Shown: piece after piece, positions 19,016-28,693 of the stretch
How positions within the stretch are numbered: the stretch's first letter is position 1
Layout: each line of letters starts with the position of its first letter
From: Planctomycetota bacterium
Lineage (GTDB): Bacteria > Planctomycetota > Planctomycetia > Gemmatales > HRBIN36
NCBI GenBank assembly: GCA_014584395.1
Contig: JACTMY010000009.1
Coordinates: forward strand, 1-64,000
Direction of reading: 5' to 3'
Length of the DNA stretch: 64,000 nucleotides
Made by a program: the position numbers and the translations under genes
The notes under the pieces: generated by a model
The model's input: only the letters and a program-made list of their open reading frames with translations
The model's database searches: none
What the model was told of the DNA's origin: nothing

Positions 19016-22000
19016 GTGACGGTTCCCGCCGTGAAAAATCGAACGAGACTGTTGTCGATCCTCTGTTTTTGTCCGCTGCTTTGCACCCTCGCTTTTCAAG
19101 CAGGAGAGCCGAAACCGTCACTTCAGCAACAACTCAGGCAAGAAGCGCCGCAGCTTCTTGCCCAAGCGGCTCGGCAGCAGGGGGATGCTGGCCGCGGCGC
19201 CCTCATCTTTTATCGGCCTGAGCTTGGCTGTACTCGTTGTCATGGGGCTGGGGAAGAAAAGGATCGGCTCGGTCCCGACCTTGGCCAACTCGGCAAGGAA
19301 GCGACCGATCTGCATCTGGTGGAATCGTTGCTTTGGCCATCCAAGGTCATCAAACAGGGTTATGCCACCGTGGTCGTCGCGACCGAAAAAGGCCTATTGA
19401 TCACCGGGTTGCTCGAAGAGAATCGTTCCGATGCGTTGATCGTGCGCGACCCAGCGGCCATCGGCAAGCTGCTTACCATTCCAAAAAGCGCGATTGAGCA
19501 GTGGCATGACCGCGGCCCCTCTCTCATGCCTGAAGGGCTGGTGAACCAGTTGTCGGATCGGCAAGAGTTTCTTGACCTGGCCCGCTACCTGATGGAGCTG
19601 GCCGCAAAAGGTCCTGATTACGCCCGGCAGATGAGGCCGGCGGCTTCCCTTTTCGCTCCCCCGCCTTTGCCGGCTTATGAACAGGATCTCGACCACGCTG
19701 GCTTGCTTCGGGACTTGGACGCACGCAGCTTTGAACGCGGCAAAGCCATTTATCAAAGAGTGTGTGCCAACTGCCATGGGACCCAGGATCAACCAGGGTC
19801 CATGCCGACGTCGCCGCGCTTTGTGGATGGGAAGTTGAAAAATGGGGCGGATCCCTTGCGGATGTACCGCACGCTGACGGAGGGGTACGCCATGATGACC
19901 CCTCAATATTGGATGGTGCCCGAACAGAAATATGACGTGATTCATTACATTCGGGAAGCGTTTTTTAAACCCCACAATCCGACGCAATACGTCGCCGTGG
20001 ATGAGGCCTATCTCAGCGGCTTGCCAACAGGCAAAAGCAGGGGACCCAAGCCTTCCACCTTGGAGCCTTGGGTTGCTATGGACTACGGCCCCACCTTGCA
20101 GGCAACGCTCGAGATCGGCAACCAAGGCCATTTTGCCTATAAGGGCATCGCCATTCGGTTAGATCAAGGGCCAGGCGGAGTGTCGCGGGGACGACACTGG
20201 ATGTTGTTCGATCACGATACCATGCGCATGGCGGCGTGCTGGAGTGGGGAGGGATTCATCGATTGGAAAGGCATCAACTTCAACGGCCAGCATCAAGTCC
20301 ACCCGCGCGTCATCGGCCAGGTCCAATTCGTCAATGCCATGGGGCCTGGCTGGGCGAATCCGGAAACGGGCAGCTTTGAAGACCCCCGGCCAAGGGGACG
20401 CGATGGCAAACCCTATGGCCCATTACCCCGGGAATGGGCACGATACAAGGGGTTATACCACTTTGGCCATCAAGCCATCCTTGAATACACCGTCGGCGAT
20501 TGCCAGGTTTTGGAGATGCCAGCTTTTGAGGTGACCGCCGAGGGTGAAATCATTTACACGCGCCACCTCGATTTGGGCAGGTCGAGCCGGGATCTGCTCT
20601 TGCGGGTCGCGTCAAAGGGAACTGCCGTCGCCCTCGTGAGCGGTAAAGCCACACTTAAAGAACTTGATCAGGATATCTTGGTTCATATCCCTGCTTCTGA
20701 GACCCCGCTTGTCTTGAAAGTGCTGCTTGGCCAAGGCAAGGTCGATGCACTCCAGGCTTTCGCTCGTTCGGCAGCACCGCCCGCATCACTGAAGCCGTTT
20801 ATCAAAGGCGGCCCGCGCCGTTGGCCCGAAGTGTTGAAAACACAGCCCATCATAGGCGGGGACACCGAGGCCTTTGCCATCGATGTGCTCACGCACCCTG
20901 CTCAAAACCCGTGGCAAAGCCAGATGCGGATGAGCGGCCTTGATTTCTTTCACGATGCGCGCCGAGCCGCGGTCTGTACCTGGGATGGCGACGTTTGGTT
21001 GGTGGCGGGCATAGACCAGCCCGAACAGGGGTTAACCTGGCAGCGCATCGCCACGGGCCTATTCCAACCCCTGGGCTTGAAAATCGTCGACGACGCCGTC
21101 TATGTTTGTTGCCGTGATCAGATCGTGAAATTAGTCGACCTCAATGGCGATGGCGAAACGGATTTTTATGAATGCTTCAATAACGACCATCAAGTCACGG
21201 AACATTTCCACGAGTTCGCCATGGGCCTCCAGACCGATGAAGAGGGCCATTTCTATTATGCCAAGGCTGCCCGGCACGCCCTCCAGGCCCTGGTGCCTCA
21301 TCACGGGACGCTGCTCCAAGTGAGCAAGGATGGCTCTAAAACCGCGATTCTCGCTACCGGCTTTCGCGCGCCCAATGGCATTTGCCTTAATCCGGATGGC
21401 ACTTTTTTCCTCACCGATCAAGAGGGCTTTTGGGTGCCCAAAAACCGGATCGATCGTGTTGAGCGGGGTGGCTACTATGGCAACTTTTGGGGTTATCATG
21501 ATGTGACGGATGCTTCCGATGCCGCCATGAAGCAACCGGTTTGCTGGATCACCAACGCTTTTGATCGATCGCCATCCGAAATGCTGTGGGTGCCAAAAAA
21601 TGCCTGGGGACCGCTGCAAGGCTCGTTGCTCAACTTCTCCTATGGTTACGGCAAAATCTATGTTGTGCCCCATGAAAAAGTGGGGGACCAGTGGCAAGGC
21701 GGATTGTGTGCCTTGCCGTTGCCCCGGTTGCCAACGGGCGTGATGCGCGGCCGGTTCCACCCGCAATCCGGACAGCTTTACTGCTGCGGGATGTTCGCCT
21801 GGGCAGGGGACCAGGTGCAGCCGGGAGGGCTGTACCGCGTCCGATACACGGGGAAGCCGATTCACCTGCCGATCGGATTGCAAGCGAAAAAGAAGGGGAT
21901 CGTGATCACGTTCAGCGGCGCCTTGGATGCTGCTTCAGTCGCGGAACTGAATAACTTCTCTGTGAAGACATGGTCATTGCGGCGCAGTGCCCGCTATGGT

Positions 22001-22192
22001 TCCGAGCATATTAATGAGCAATCGGCCAAGGTGACTTCCGCTCACCTTGATCCTGACCTGAAAAAGGTCACCGTGCACATTGAGGACATGAAGCCAACCA
22101 TGGGCATGGAAATGAAGTACACTCTCAAAACAGCGGATGGCAAGTCCGTGTCAGGAATCATCCATGGCACGAGCCATCAGCTTGGCGATTAA
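19016..22192 (+). CDS. Secreted di-heme cytochrome c protein with DUF6797 and sorbosone-dehydrogenase-like propeller
   Basis: 1058 residues from GTG at 19016; a second GTG 15 bases on, just before the hydrophobic signal (LLSILCFCPLLCTLAF), is equally possible. Two cytochrome c heme sites are present, CTRCH near residue 75 and CANCH near 250. Then comes the DUF6797 segment (VAMDYGPTLQATLEI ... GINFNGQHQVHPR), and a six-bladed soluble glucose/sorbosone-dehydrogenase-like propeller (FRAPNGICLNPDGTFFLTDQEG, YGKIYVVPHEK), followed by a C-terminal domain. Probably a periplasmic dehydrogenase passing electrons to heme; the substrate is unknown. It lies in the same direction as the DUF1592/DUF1552 pair, 114 bases downstream. 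Confidence 0.88.
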   Translation: MTVPAVKNRTRLLSILCFCPLLCTLAFQAGEPKPSLQQQLRQEAPQLLAQAARQQGDAGRGALIFYRPELGCTRCHGAGEEKDRLGPDLGQLGKEATDLHLVESLLWPSKVIKQGYATVVVATEKGLLITGLLEENRSDALIVRDPAAIGKLLTIPKSAIEQWHDRGPSLMPEGLVNQLSDRQEFLDLARYLMELAAKGPDYARQMRPAASLFAPPPLPAYEQDLDHAGLLRDLDARSFERGKAIYQRVCANCHGTQDQPGSMPTSPRFVDGKLKNGADPLRMYRTLTEGYAMMTPQYWMVPEQKYDVIHYIREAFFKPHNPTQYVAVDEAYLSGLPTGKSRGPKPSTLEPWVAMDYGPTLQATLEIGNQGHFAYKGIAIRLDQGPGGVSRGRHWMLFDHDTMRMAACWSGEGFIDWKGINFNGQHQVHPRVIGQVQFVNAMGPGWANPETGSFEDPRPRGRDGKPYGPLPREWARYKGLYHFGHQAILEYTVGDCQVLEMPAFEVTAEGEIIYTRHLDLGRSSRDLLLRVASKGTAVALVSGKATLKELDQDILVHIPASETPLVLKVLLGQGKVDALQAFARSAAPPASLKPFIKGGPRRWPEVLKTQPIIGGDTEAFAIDVLTHPAQNPWQSQMRMSGLDFFHDARRAAVCTWDGDVWLVAGIDQPEQGLTWQRIATGLFQPLGLKIVDDAVYVCCRDQIVKLVDLNGDGETDFYECFNNDHQVTEHFHEFAMGLQTDEEGHFYYAKAARHALQALVPHHGTLLQVSKDGSKTAILATGFRAPNGICLNPDGTFFLTDQEGFWVPKNRIDRVERGGYYGNFWGYHDVTDASDAAMKQPVCWITNAFDRSPSEMLWVPKNAWGPLQGSLLNFSYGYGKIYVVPHEKVGDQWQGGLCALPLPRLPTGVMRGRFHPQSGQLYCCGMFAWAGDQVQPGGLYRVRYTGKPIHLPIGLQAKKKGIVITFSGALDAASVAELNNFSVKTWSLRRSARYGSEHINEQSAKVTSAHLDPDLKKVTVHIEDMKPTMGMEMKYTLKTADGKSVSGIIHGTSHQLGD

Positions 22193-22284
22193 CCAGCCGC
22201 GACCGATTTGCACCAATCCCTCGCCCTAGACGTGAGCTCATTTCAGCAGCCGCTGTCGTACAAGCGAGCAAGCGGAAAGGATAT

Positions 22285-24732
22285 TTATTTTCTGGCCATA
22301 TCTATCTCAGTTTGTGAGATCAGATGATCTGCTGCATGGGGCTGCGGTAACACCAATACTGTGGGCGGCACCACTTCGAGTTCCAGTCTTTCTTGGGATG
22401 GCCGCAAGAGAAAACCCCGCGAAACAACAAACCAGACCAGAGGAATCATACCCGCCAAGAAAAAGGCCACGCCGACGCCTCGCAGCCACGTCAACGTCTG
22501 AAACACATTTCCTTGGATATAGGCCTGCGATCGACCGTATGCCAATCCATGATCCATGACGATCATGAGTTGATGGATGCCGACCGGGAACAGATCCATC
22601 ACCACCATTAATCCGATCCCCAGATTCATACCCCAAAAAGTGAAGCGCAACAACTTTGGAGACCAGTACTGTTCACGGATGACCCAGCGTCCGCAAAAGA
22701 GCATCGTGGCGATGGCCAGGTTCCCGTAAACGCCGAAGAGGGCGGCATGAGCATGGTTAATCGTCAGATAGGTTCCATGTTCATAATAGTTGATGATGGG
22801 CAGGTTAATCATGAAGCCAAACACGCCCGCGCCGAAGAAATTCCAGAAATTCACGCCGATCAGGTAAAGGAACGCCTCCGCAAGACCAAACGTCGGTCGC
22901 TGGGAAGTCACTTCGCCGTTGCCCTGGCGATGGACGTCAGCCATTTGCCGCAGCGTGTGAGAGGGTAGATGACGAAAGCGCCAAGCTTCCACGGTGAGTA
23001 ATACCAAAGGAGCCACCTGGAGGCTTGATAGCACGCCGCCCAATGCCACCGTTTCAATGGATTTGGCGTTCCAATAAAAATTGTGACTAATGCCAATGAG
23101 CCCGGAACCAAGGAACAAAACGGCCGCGAGGTAAACGACCCGCGCTGCCACGGCATGGCTGACGAATCCCATCAAATAGAGGAAATAAGCAAGTAGGATG
23201 GTCGTGAATAGTTCGAAAAAGGCCTCAACCCACATATGGATGGTGCACCAGCGCCAGAAGTCCGCGACGACAAAATTGGTATCCGGACTAGCGACGAACC
23301 CCGCGCTGAACATCAAGATGATGCCGACAATGGCATATACCATCCAATTGGGAAGCGACCAGGTTTGCCGCTGCTTTAAAACTGGCCATACTCCACGAAC
23401 GACGATGACCAGCCACACAACAAAGGCGGCGTAGAGCAAATATTGATAGGCTCGTCCGATTTGCATGAATTCCCAACCTTGGAGGCCGAACCAGCGCCAC
23501 AGGCCAAATTGGCCTTGATCCCATTGATCGAGCACGCCATGAATGCCTAACGGCAGCCCGAGAACTCCACCCGCGCCGACGATCAAGAGCATCCAGAAGA
23601 GGCCATTCACCCATGCAAGTTGTCCATTCGGTTCGGGCCGGACGATGAGCGGCAACACCCAAATCGTTGCCGCAAACCAGCAGACGGCAATCCAGAGTAT
23701 GGAGAGCTGCGAATGCCAGGCGCGGGAAATGGTCACGGGTAGGAATTCATTCAAGGACAGCCCAAAGTAGTGGAACAAACCGATGAAATCGCTGATGGCC
23801 AACAACCCCGCAAGAATCTGCATCGCGAAAAGTAAGGCGGCCACGGAGAAAAATTTGTAACAGGCTCGTTGCGTTGGGGTGGGCTTGAACCGATCCACGA
23901 CCTCCATGGTGGCCAGCGGCGGCAGATGCGATCGTTGCGCTTCCAGGAGCGATTCGCGATCCAGCTTGCCGTAATAATAGAAGATGACGCCCAGCGCGAA
24001 GATGACCACCAGCGTGCCTATCACGCTCCAAAGGATCAAGCCGCCGTGGGGAACATTGCCAGCAAGTGGATCGAAGGGCCAATTATGAGTGTAGCTGTAG
24101 GCATAACCGGGCCTTTGTGCGGCGCAGAGCCAGCTCCCCCAGAAGAAGAAAGCGGAAAGGGAGCGAATCTCTTGTGGTTCACGGATGTAGTGGCTGGTTT
24201 TAAAGGCCTCTTGATTGGCAAGGGAGCCGCCTGGACCGAAAACTTGCGTGTAATACTCCACCAAGCGATCGAAGGCGGCCGCTTGAGCTTCCCCCAGATG
24301 GACGCGCTGCGCGACAGCGTCATATCCATTCTGCTTCAATTCCAATTGCACGCGAGCTTCAACCAACTTTTGCCGCAGCGTTGGATCCGTTGAAGCCAGA
24401 GCAGCATCAGGTCGTTCCAGGTAAAACTCCACCATGAAACGCGCCACCAAACGGAGTGCTTCCGCAGTGAAGTCGGGACCGCGCAAACCGCCGTCACCCA
24501 GGAAACTGCCATAATCCATCAAGCCATATTTGAAAAAAACGATTTGCCCGTTGGTCACCTCGCTGCCAGTGAACAGCGTGCGGCCTTGATGATCCACGAA
24601 ATCAACGATGGGGGGGGCATATTCATAGGTTTTGAAGCCAATGTAGCCTACCACGGCCACGCTCACTCCAAAGATCAACATAAAAACTTTCCACCAATGC
24701 TTGCGCTTGTCCAGCCAATTGAGCAAGTTCAT
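22285..24732 (-). CDS. norB: Quinol-dependent nitric oxide reductase (qNor), single-subunit NorB
   Basis: 815 residues. The N-terminal extension with one membrane helix and a periplasmic domain (residues about 15-220, including GSFLGDGGLRGPDF) is the fused NorC-like part typical of quinol-oxidising NorB. The following 12 or so membrane helices carry the heme-copper oxidase-like His ligands, seen in IHMWVEAFFELF and NHAHAALFGVYGN. It reduces two NO to N2O at the cytoplasmic membrane with electrons from quinol. It stands alone and leftward between rightward planctomycete secreted-protein genes. No other denitrification gene is visible, so NO detoxification is at least as likely as respiration. 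Confidence 0.93.
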   Translation of the reverse strand: MNLLNWLDKRKHWWKVFMLIFGVSVAVVGYIGFKTYEYAPPIVDFVDHQGRTLFTGSEVTNGQIVFFKYGLMDYGSFLGDGGLRGPDFTAEALRLVARFMVEFYLERPDAALASTDPTLRQKLVEARVQLELKQNGYDAVAQRVHLGEAQAAAFDRLVEYYTQVFGPGGSLANQEAFKTSHYIREPQEIRSLSAFFFWGSWLCAAQRPGYAYSYTHNWPFDPLAGNVPHGGLILWSVIGTLVVIFALGVIFYYYGKLDRESLLEAQRSHLPPLATMEVVDRFKPTPTQRACYKFFSVAALLFAMQILAGLLAISDFIGLFHYFGLSLNEFLPVTISRAWHSQLSILWIAVCWFAATIWVLPLIVRPEPNGQLAWVNGLFWMLLIVGAGGVLGLPLGIHGVLDQWDQGQFGLWRWFGLQGWEFMQIGRAYQYLLYAAFVVWLVIVVRGVWPVLKQRQTWSLPNWMVYAIVGIILMFSAGFVASPDTNFVVADFWRWCTIHMWVEAFFELFTTILLAYFLYLMGFVSHAVAARVVYLAAVLFLGSGLIGISHNFYWNAKSIETVALGGVLSSLQVAPLVLLTVEAWRFRHLPSHTLRQMADVHRQGNGEVTSQRPTFGLAEAFLYLIGVNFWNFFGAGVFGFMINLPIINYYEHGTYLTINHAHAALFGVYGNLAIATMLFCGRWVIREQYWSPKLLRFTFWGMNLGIGLMVVMDLFPVGIHQLMIVMDHGLAYGRSQAYIQGNVFQTLTWLRGVGVAFFLAGMIPLVWFVVSRGFLLRPSQERLELEVVPPTVLVLPQPHAADHLISQTEIDMARK

Positions 24733-24906
24733 GACCGTGGCTCCCTGGATGTGCGGATGCGGAACAGTTTCGACTTGGGACTGTGCGAAACGGTAACAAG
24801 TTAGCGTTCATGAAGCGTCGTGGTGAACGCACGCCATGGGTGAAACACATGCAGGGTGATCAAGTTTCGATAAAGTGCTGAAAAGGCTAGGTTTTATGGC
24901 TAAATG

Positions 24907-24920
24907 CTAATTGAAATTAG
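24907..24920. promoter_or_regulatory. 14-base palindrome in the divergent norB/DUF1800 promoter region
   Basis: CTAATTGAAATTAG consists of perfect 6-base arms around a 2-base centre and lies in an AT-rich stretch 175 bases upstream of the norB start and 133 bases before the DUF1800 start. It is a plausible operator for a nitric-oxide or redox regulator, but it matches no consensus (FNR/NnrR or NsrR) that I can confirm. The rest of 24733-25052 shows no gene. Confidence 0.3.
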
Positions 24921-25052
24921 AATCGTTATTATTTGGATCAATTACATTCCCGTGAATTGAATTTGCGAAACAAAAGCGAGCCGTCGTCGTTTAATGGATT
25001 GAATACTCGCCTCCCGCCACGACCTCTTTCATGTCACCCAAGGAGTCCTGCC

Positions 25053-26579
25053 ATGCACAAGGTGCGAATCCGTGCTCGACGCATGATCGGCATGCTCTTC
25101 ATGAGCGCAGCCCTGAGTCTCTCTCAGCTTCCCTGGCTGCACTCTTCCGATCCTAATGCCCAAAAACTAAACCCCAAGGAAGCTGTGGCCCACGTGCTGC
25201 AGCGCATGGCCTATGGCGGAACGCCAAAGCAGTTGGCCGAAGTGCAAAATATGACCTGGCAAAAATGGGCGTTGCAACAACTCGATCCGCAAAGCATCGA
25301 TAATACGAGTCTGGAAAAGCGCCTGGACGGAGTATGCCCTTCCCGAACGATGACTTTAACGGCGATTCACGAACACTACGCCGTGCCGCGGAAAGCGGCT
25401 TCGACTCCGGAAGAAAGACGCGCCTTGCAGCGCGAACGCAATCAACTGCGCGCCAAGCTGAAACAGGAATTGATCGACGCGGTCTTGTTGCGCGCTATTT
25501 ATAGTCCGCGCCAATTCGAGGAAGTGATGGTGGATTTCTGGCGAAATCACTTGAGCGTGGACGTCAACAAGGTGCCTTACTTGGCGGTGCATTACGAGGA
25601 AACAGTTCTTCGCCGGCATGCTTTCGGCAAATTCGACGAGTTGTTGATGGCCTCGGCCAAACATCCCGCCATGCTGGTTTTCTTGGACAATCATGTCTCA
25701 GGTTATAAAGCGCTGAATGAGAACTACGCTCGAGAACTCATGGAATTGCACACGCTTGGCGTAGATAACTATTACACGCAAACGGACGTGGTGGAACTGG
25801 CCCGAGTGCTGACGGGGTGGACGTGCGGTTGGCGCCAAGGCAACAAGGAGGAGCGCGCCTATCAATTCTACTTCAATGAGCGGACCCATGATCGCGGCGA
25901 AGCCACGGTCCTTGGCCTCAAACTCGATGGCAAAGGCGGCATGGCTGACGGGGAAAAGGTCATCCGCTACCTGGCTCATCATCCAGGCACTGCCCAGTTC
26001 ATCAGCCGCAAACTGTGTTGCTATTTAGTCAATGACGAACCCATACCCGACATGGTTCGTGATGTGGCCGAAGTGTTCACCAGCACGCAGGGCGACCTTA
26101 AGGCGGTGTACAAAGCCATCCTCTTTCATCCAGAGTTCATGAGCCGCCGCAATTACAAAGTAAAGTTCAAAACGCCTTTTGAATTCGTTGTCAGCGCGCT
26201 GCGCGCAACCGGAGCTCAAGTAGATGCCACAACCATGTTAGCTCGCGAGTTGCGTCTCATGGGACAACCGTTGTACGAATGTGACGTCCCGACGGGCTAC
26301 AGCGATCAGGCCGAGGCATGGCTGGATCCTGGCATCTTGGTCTATCGATGGAACTTTGCGATTATGCTCAATGCAGGCAAGGTCAATGGGATTAAGGTTC
26401 CCGCGGGTTTTTACGAACCATTAGTCCGCATGCCCTTGAACGAGCGAGCCCGACGGGTGTTGGACCTGGTGGTGCCGGGTCTTCCGGATTACTCCTTCGA
26501 AACGACGTTGCGCCGTTCGGTTGACCCCCAGGCGATGATCGCCCTGGCTTTGGGCTCGCCTATTTTTCAACAACAATGA
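25053..26579 (+). CDS. DUF1800 family protein
   Basis: 508 residues from ATG at 25053 with AAGGAG eight bases upstream. A signal peptide (MIGMLFMSAALSLSQLPW) precedes the DUF1800 domain: HVLQRMAYGG near the start, VMVDFWRNHLSV, HPAMLVFLDN, NENYARELMELHTLGVD, VVELARVLTGW, and the C-terminal region with YECDVPTGYSDQAEAWLDPG. DUF1800 proteins are exported, of unknown activity, and nearly always paired with a DUF1501 gene, as found immediately downstream. Confidence 0.92.
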   Translation: MHKVRIRARRMIGMLFMSAALSLSQLPWLHSSDPNAQKLNPKEAVAHVLQRMAYGGTPKQLAEVQNMTWQKWALQQLDPQSIDNTSLEKRLDGVCPSRTMTLTAIHEHYAVPRKAASTPEERRALQRERNQLRAKLKQELIDAVLLRAIYSPRQFEEVMVDFWRNHLSVDVNKVPYLAVHYEETVLRRHAFGKFDELLMASAKHPAMLVFLDNHVSGYKALNENYARELMELHTLGVDNYYTQTDVVELARVLTGWTCGWRQGNKEERAYQFYFNERTHDRGEATVLGLKLDGKGGMADGEKVIRYLAHHPGTAQFISRKLCCYLVNDEPIPDMVRDVAEVFTSTQGDLKAVYKAILFHPEFMSRRNYKVKFKTPFEFVVSALRATGAQVDATTMLARELRLMGQPLYECDVPTGYSDQAEAWLDPGILVYRWNFAIMLNAGKVNGIKVPAGFYEPLVRMPLNERARRVLDLVVPGLPDYSFETTLRRSVDPQAMIALALGSPIFQQQ

Positions 26580-26614
26580 TCTCAATGACATCCATCCGCA
26601 AACGAGGTGCGACC

Positions 26615-27889
26615 ATGAACCTGACACGACGTGATTTCATTCAGCATGCGGGAACGGGCGTCCTATGCACGGCTGCAGCTGGAGCCATGCCTTTGCATTG
26701 GGCGGAAGCGAGCTCCTTAAGTCGGCAAGCGACTCCCTCGCTCATCGTCATCTATTTGCGCGGCGGGGCGGATATGCTTAGCGCGATCGTTCCCTACGCG
26801 GATCAGCAATATCCCGGCCTCAGGCCATCGCTGGCTTTATCCAAGCCGGAGGCTAAAAACGATCGTGCGGTGCTCCCGCTCGATGGCCAATTCGGCTTCA
26901 ATCCTCAGATGAGGGATTTGCACAGCCTGTATACCAAGGGTATGTGTGTACCCATCTTGAACGTCGGATCGCCCCATCCGACGCGCAGCCACTTTGATGC
27001 GCAGGATTTCATGGAACGAGGCGCTCCAGGCCAACGCCACGTGATGACGGGTTGGCTCAATCGCTATCTCATGGACACGAAAACTAGCCGAGATTCCAGT
27101 CTCAGAGCGCTGGCGCTGCAACCGTTGTTGCCCCGCTCCCTACGAGGCGAATACCCGGTTCTCGCTCGACCGGATCAGAAATCTTCCTTCGCCATGGATG
27201 TTTATGGACGGCTCTACCCGAAGCAGTCCAGTTCGACGCGCTCAACCACCCAATCGGCTGCAGCTCAAAACAAGCAGCAGATCGAAGAATATGGAGCGAA
27301 GACCATCTCTCAATTGCGGGAACTGAACGCCATTCTGGATCAACCGACGCCAGGTAAAGTCAACTATCCCGATCACCCCTTCGGAAGGCAAATGCGCGAT
27401 CTGGCCAAGGTGATCAAAGCCAATCGCGGCCTGGAAGTCTCAGCGTTAGATTATAACGGCTGGGATCACCATATCAATGAAGGGCCAATTGACGGCCAGA
27501 TGGGAAAAATGCTGCATGCGTTGAGCAGTGGCATTAGCGCTTTCGTTGAGGATATGGGGACGCATATGAACCATGTGCTCGTCCTGGTCATGAGTGAATT
27601 TGGCAGGACGGTAAAGGAAAATGGCAATCAAGGAACCGATCATGGCCATGGCGGTTTCATGATCGCCATTGGCGGCCGCGTGCAAGGCGGCAAGGTATAC
27701 GGGCAATGGTTGGGCTTGAATGCGAACCAACTTTACCAAGGACGCGATCTTCCCGTGACGACGGACTTTCGCGTGGTGTTTGCTGAAGTGCTGCAAGCCA
27801 TGTTTAGGTATGATGGGTTGGCGAAAGGTTTGTTCCCGCAGTACGCGTCGAATCCGTCGCCATTGCAATTTCTACGCTCCGCTGGATGA
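26615..27889 (+). CDS. DUF1501 family protein with twin-arginine signal
   Basis: 424 residues. ATG at 26615 follows GAGGTGCGACC. Tat signal TRRDFIQHAGTGVLCTAAAGAM. DUF1501 features: LIVIYLRGGADMLSAIVPY, LPLDGQFGFNPQM, SHFDAQDFMERG, LVLVMSEFGRTVKENGNQGTDHGHGG. The last resembles the metal-binding segment of the alkaline phosphatase superfamily, so a hydrolase role is possible but unproven. Coupled to the DUF1800 gene 35 bases upstream; the pair ends the planctomycete secreted-protein block. Confidence 0.92.
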   Translation: MNLTRRDFIQHAGTGVLCTAAAGAMPLHWAEASSLSRQATPSLIVIYLRGGADMLSAIVPYADQQYPGLRPSLALSKPEAKNDRAVLPLDGQFGFNPQMRDLHSLYTKGMCVPILNVGSPHPTRSHFDAQDFMERGAPGQRHVMTGWLNRYLMDTKTSRDSSLRALALQPLLPRSLRGEYPVLARPDQKSSFAMDVYGRLYPKQSSSTRSTTQSAAAQNKQQIEEYGAKTISQLRELNAILDQPTPGKVNYPDHPFGRQMRDLAKVIKANRGLEVSALDYNGWDHHINEGPIDGQMGKMLHALSSGISAFVEDMGTHMNHVLVLVMSEFGRTVKENGNQGTDHGHGGFMIAIGGRVQGGKVYGQWLGLNANQLYQGRDLPVTTDFRVVFAEVLQAMFRYDGLAKGLFPQYASNPSPLQFLRSAG

Positions 27890-28190
27890 TCAGCTCTCGA
27901 CCGGTCTAAATGTACGATACCAGGGCTGATAAGGATAGGACTGGCATGGCATAAAGACAGCGCAGCAAGCGGCGCGGGGTTGGTACTTCGTTTTCGGCGG
28001 CGACAACGGCCCGGATGACGGACGACCATGCCCGGAAACGCGAAACGGGGACGCCGCCACGAATGGCGACGGCCCCGCCTGTGTTAACCCTGGACGGCTT
28101 GGTTCGCATAACCGTCCACAATGCTCCGCGAGGCTGTCTCAACTCGATTCATGTTTTGTAGAGCGGGGAGCCTTACAGGTCAATAGGTGA

Positions 28191-28415
28191 CGTCGTTCGC
28201 CCGTCATCGCGCTTTTCCCCTGGAACGCCGTTTGGGACGCCAAACGCGAACCGAAGCCGTCCCCGAAGGAACGCCGCGATCCGCTCAAGCTCGCTCAATA
28301 TTACCAGTCGCTGATGGACTCCGGCAAGTTCGAGAGCCGGGCGGCGCTTGCTCGCTACCTCGGCGTCAGCCGGGCCAGGGTGACGCAGGTGTTGCGGAGA
28401 CTTGAACCGGAATGA
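28191..28415 (+). pseudogene. Truncated helix-turn-helix protein fragment
   Basis: An open stretch of 74 residues between TGA (28188-28190) and TGA (28413-28415) has no start codon at its head. It reads as a proline/basic segment, then KLAQYYQSLMDSGKFESRAA and LARYLGVSRARVTQVLRRLE. The last part is a clear helix-turn-helix like those encoded next to large serine recombinases. No recombinase is present in the window, so it is probably the 3' remnant of a mobile-element gene at the left edge of the defence island. The rest of the gene-free interval 27890-28690 shows nothing else convincing. Confidence 0.5.
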
Positions 28416-28650
28416 GCCTCGGGCTCGATCCCTCGTAGTGGAGTGGATGCTGAGCCGGTGGGGTTGTCCTCCGCTGCCAAAACTTCCCAGGTCATACCTG
28501 CGATTTGGGACAGCTCTGCCATACTGCCCGCCGGGCCGGCTTTTTTCACATCACCGCTTGATGTGTTTCCGCGGCCCAGTTGCATGGTACCGGAAACGAC
28601 GCGGGAGCAACCCGTTACGGCCAAAGAATTCCGACTGCTGACCTTGGCGT

Positions 28651-28682
28651 CTGTCAGAAAATCGCATACGCTTTCCTGACAG
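28651..28682 (+). promoter_or_regulatory. Inverted repeat overlapping the ribosome binding site of the DUF6088 gene
   Basis: CTGTCAGAAA (28651-28660) and TTTCCTGACAG (28672-28682) form an imperfect inverted repeat (7 plus 3 pairs with one bulged C). The right arm runs into the AGGAGG of the gene starting at 28694. A TTGGCG/TACGCT pair with 17-base spacing overlaps it. It could be an autoregulatory operator, since AbiEi-like proteins often bind inverted repeats upstream of their own genes, or a translation-controlling hairpin. Confidence 0.4.
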
Positions 28683-28693
28683 GAGGAGGGTCA

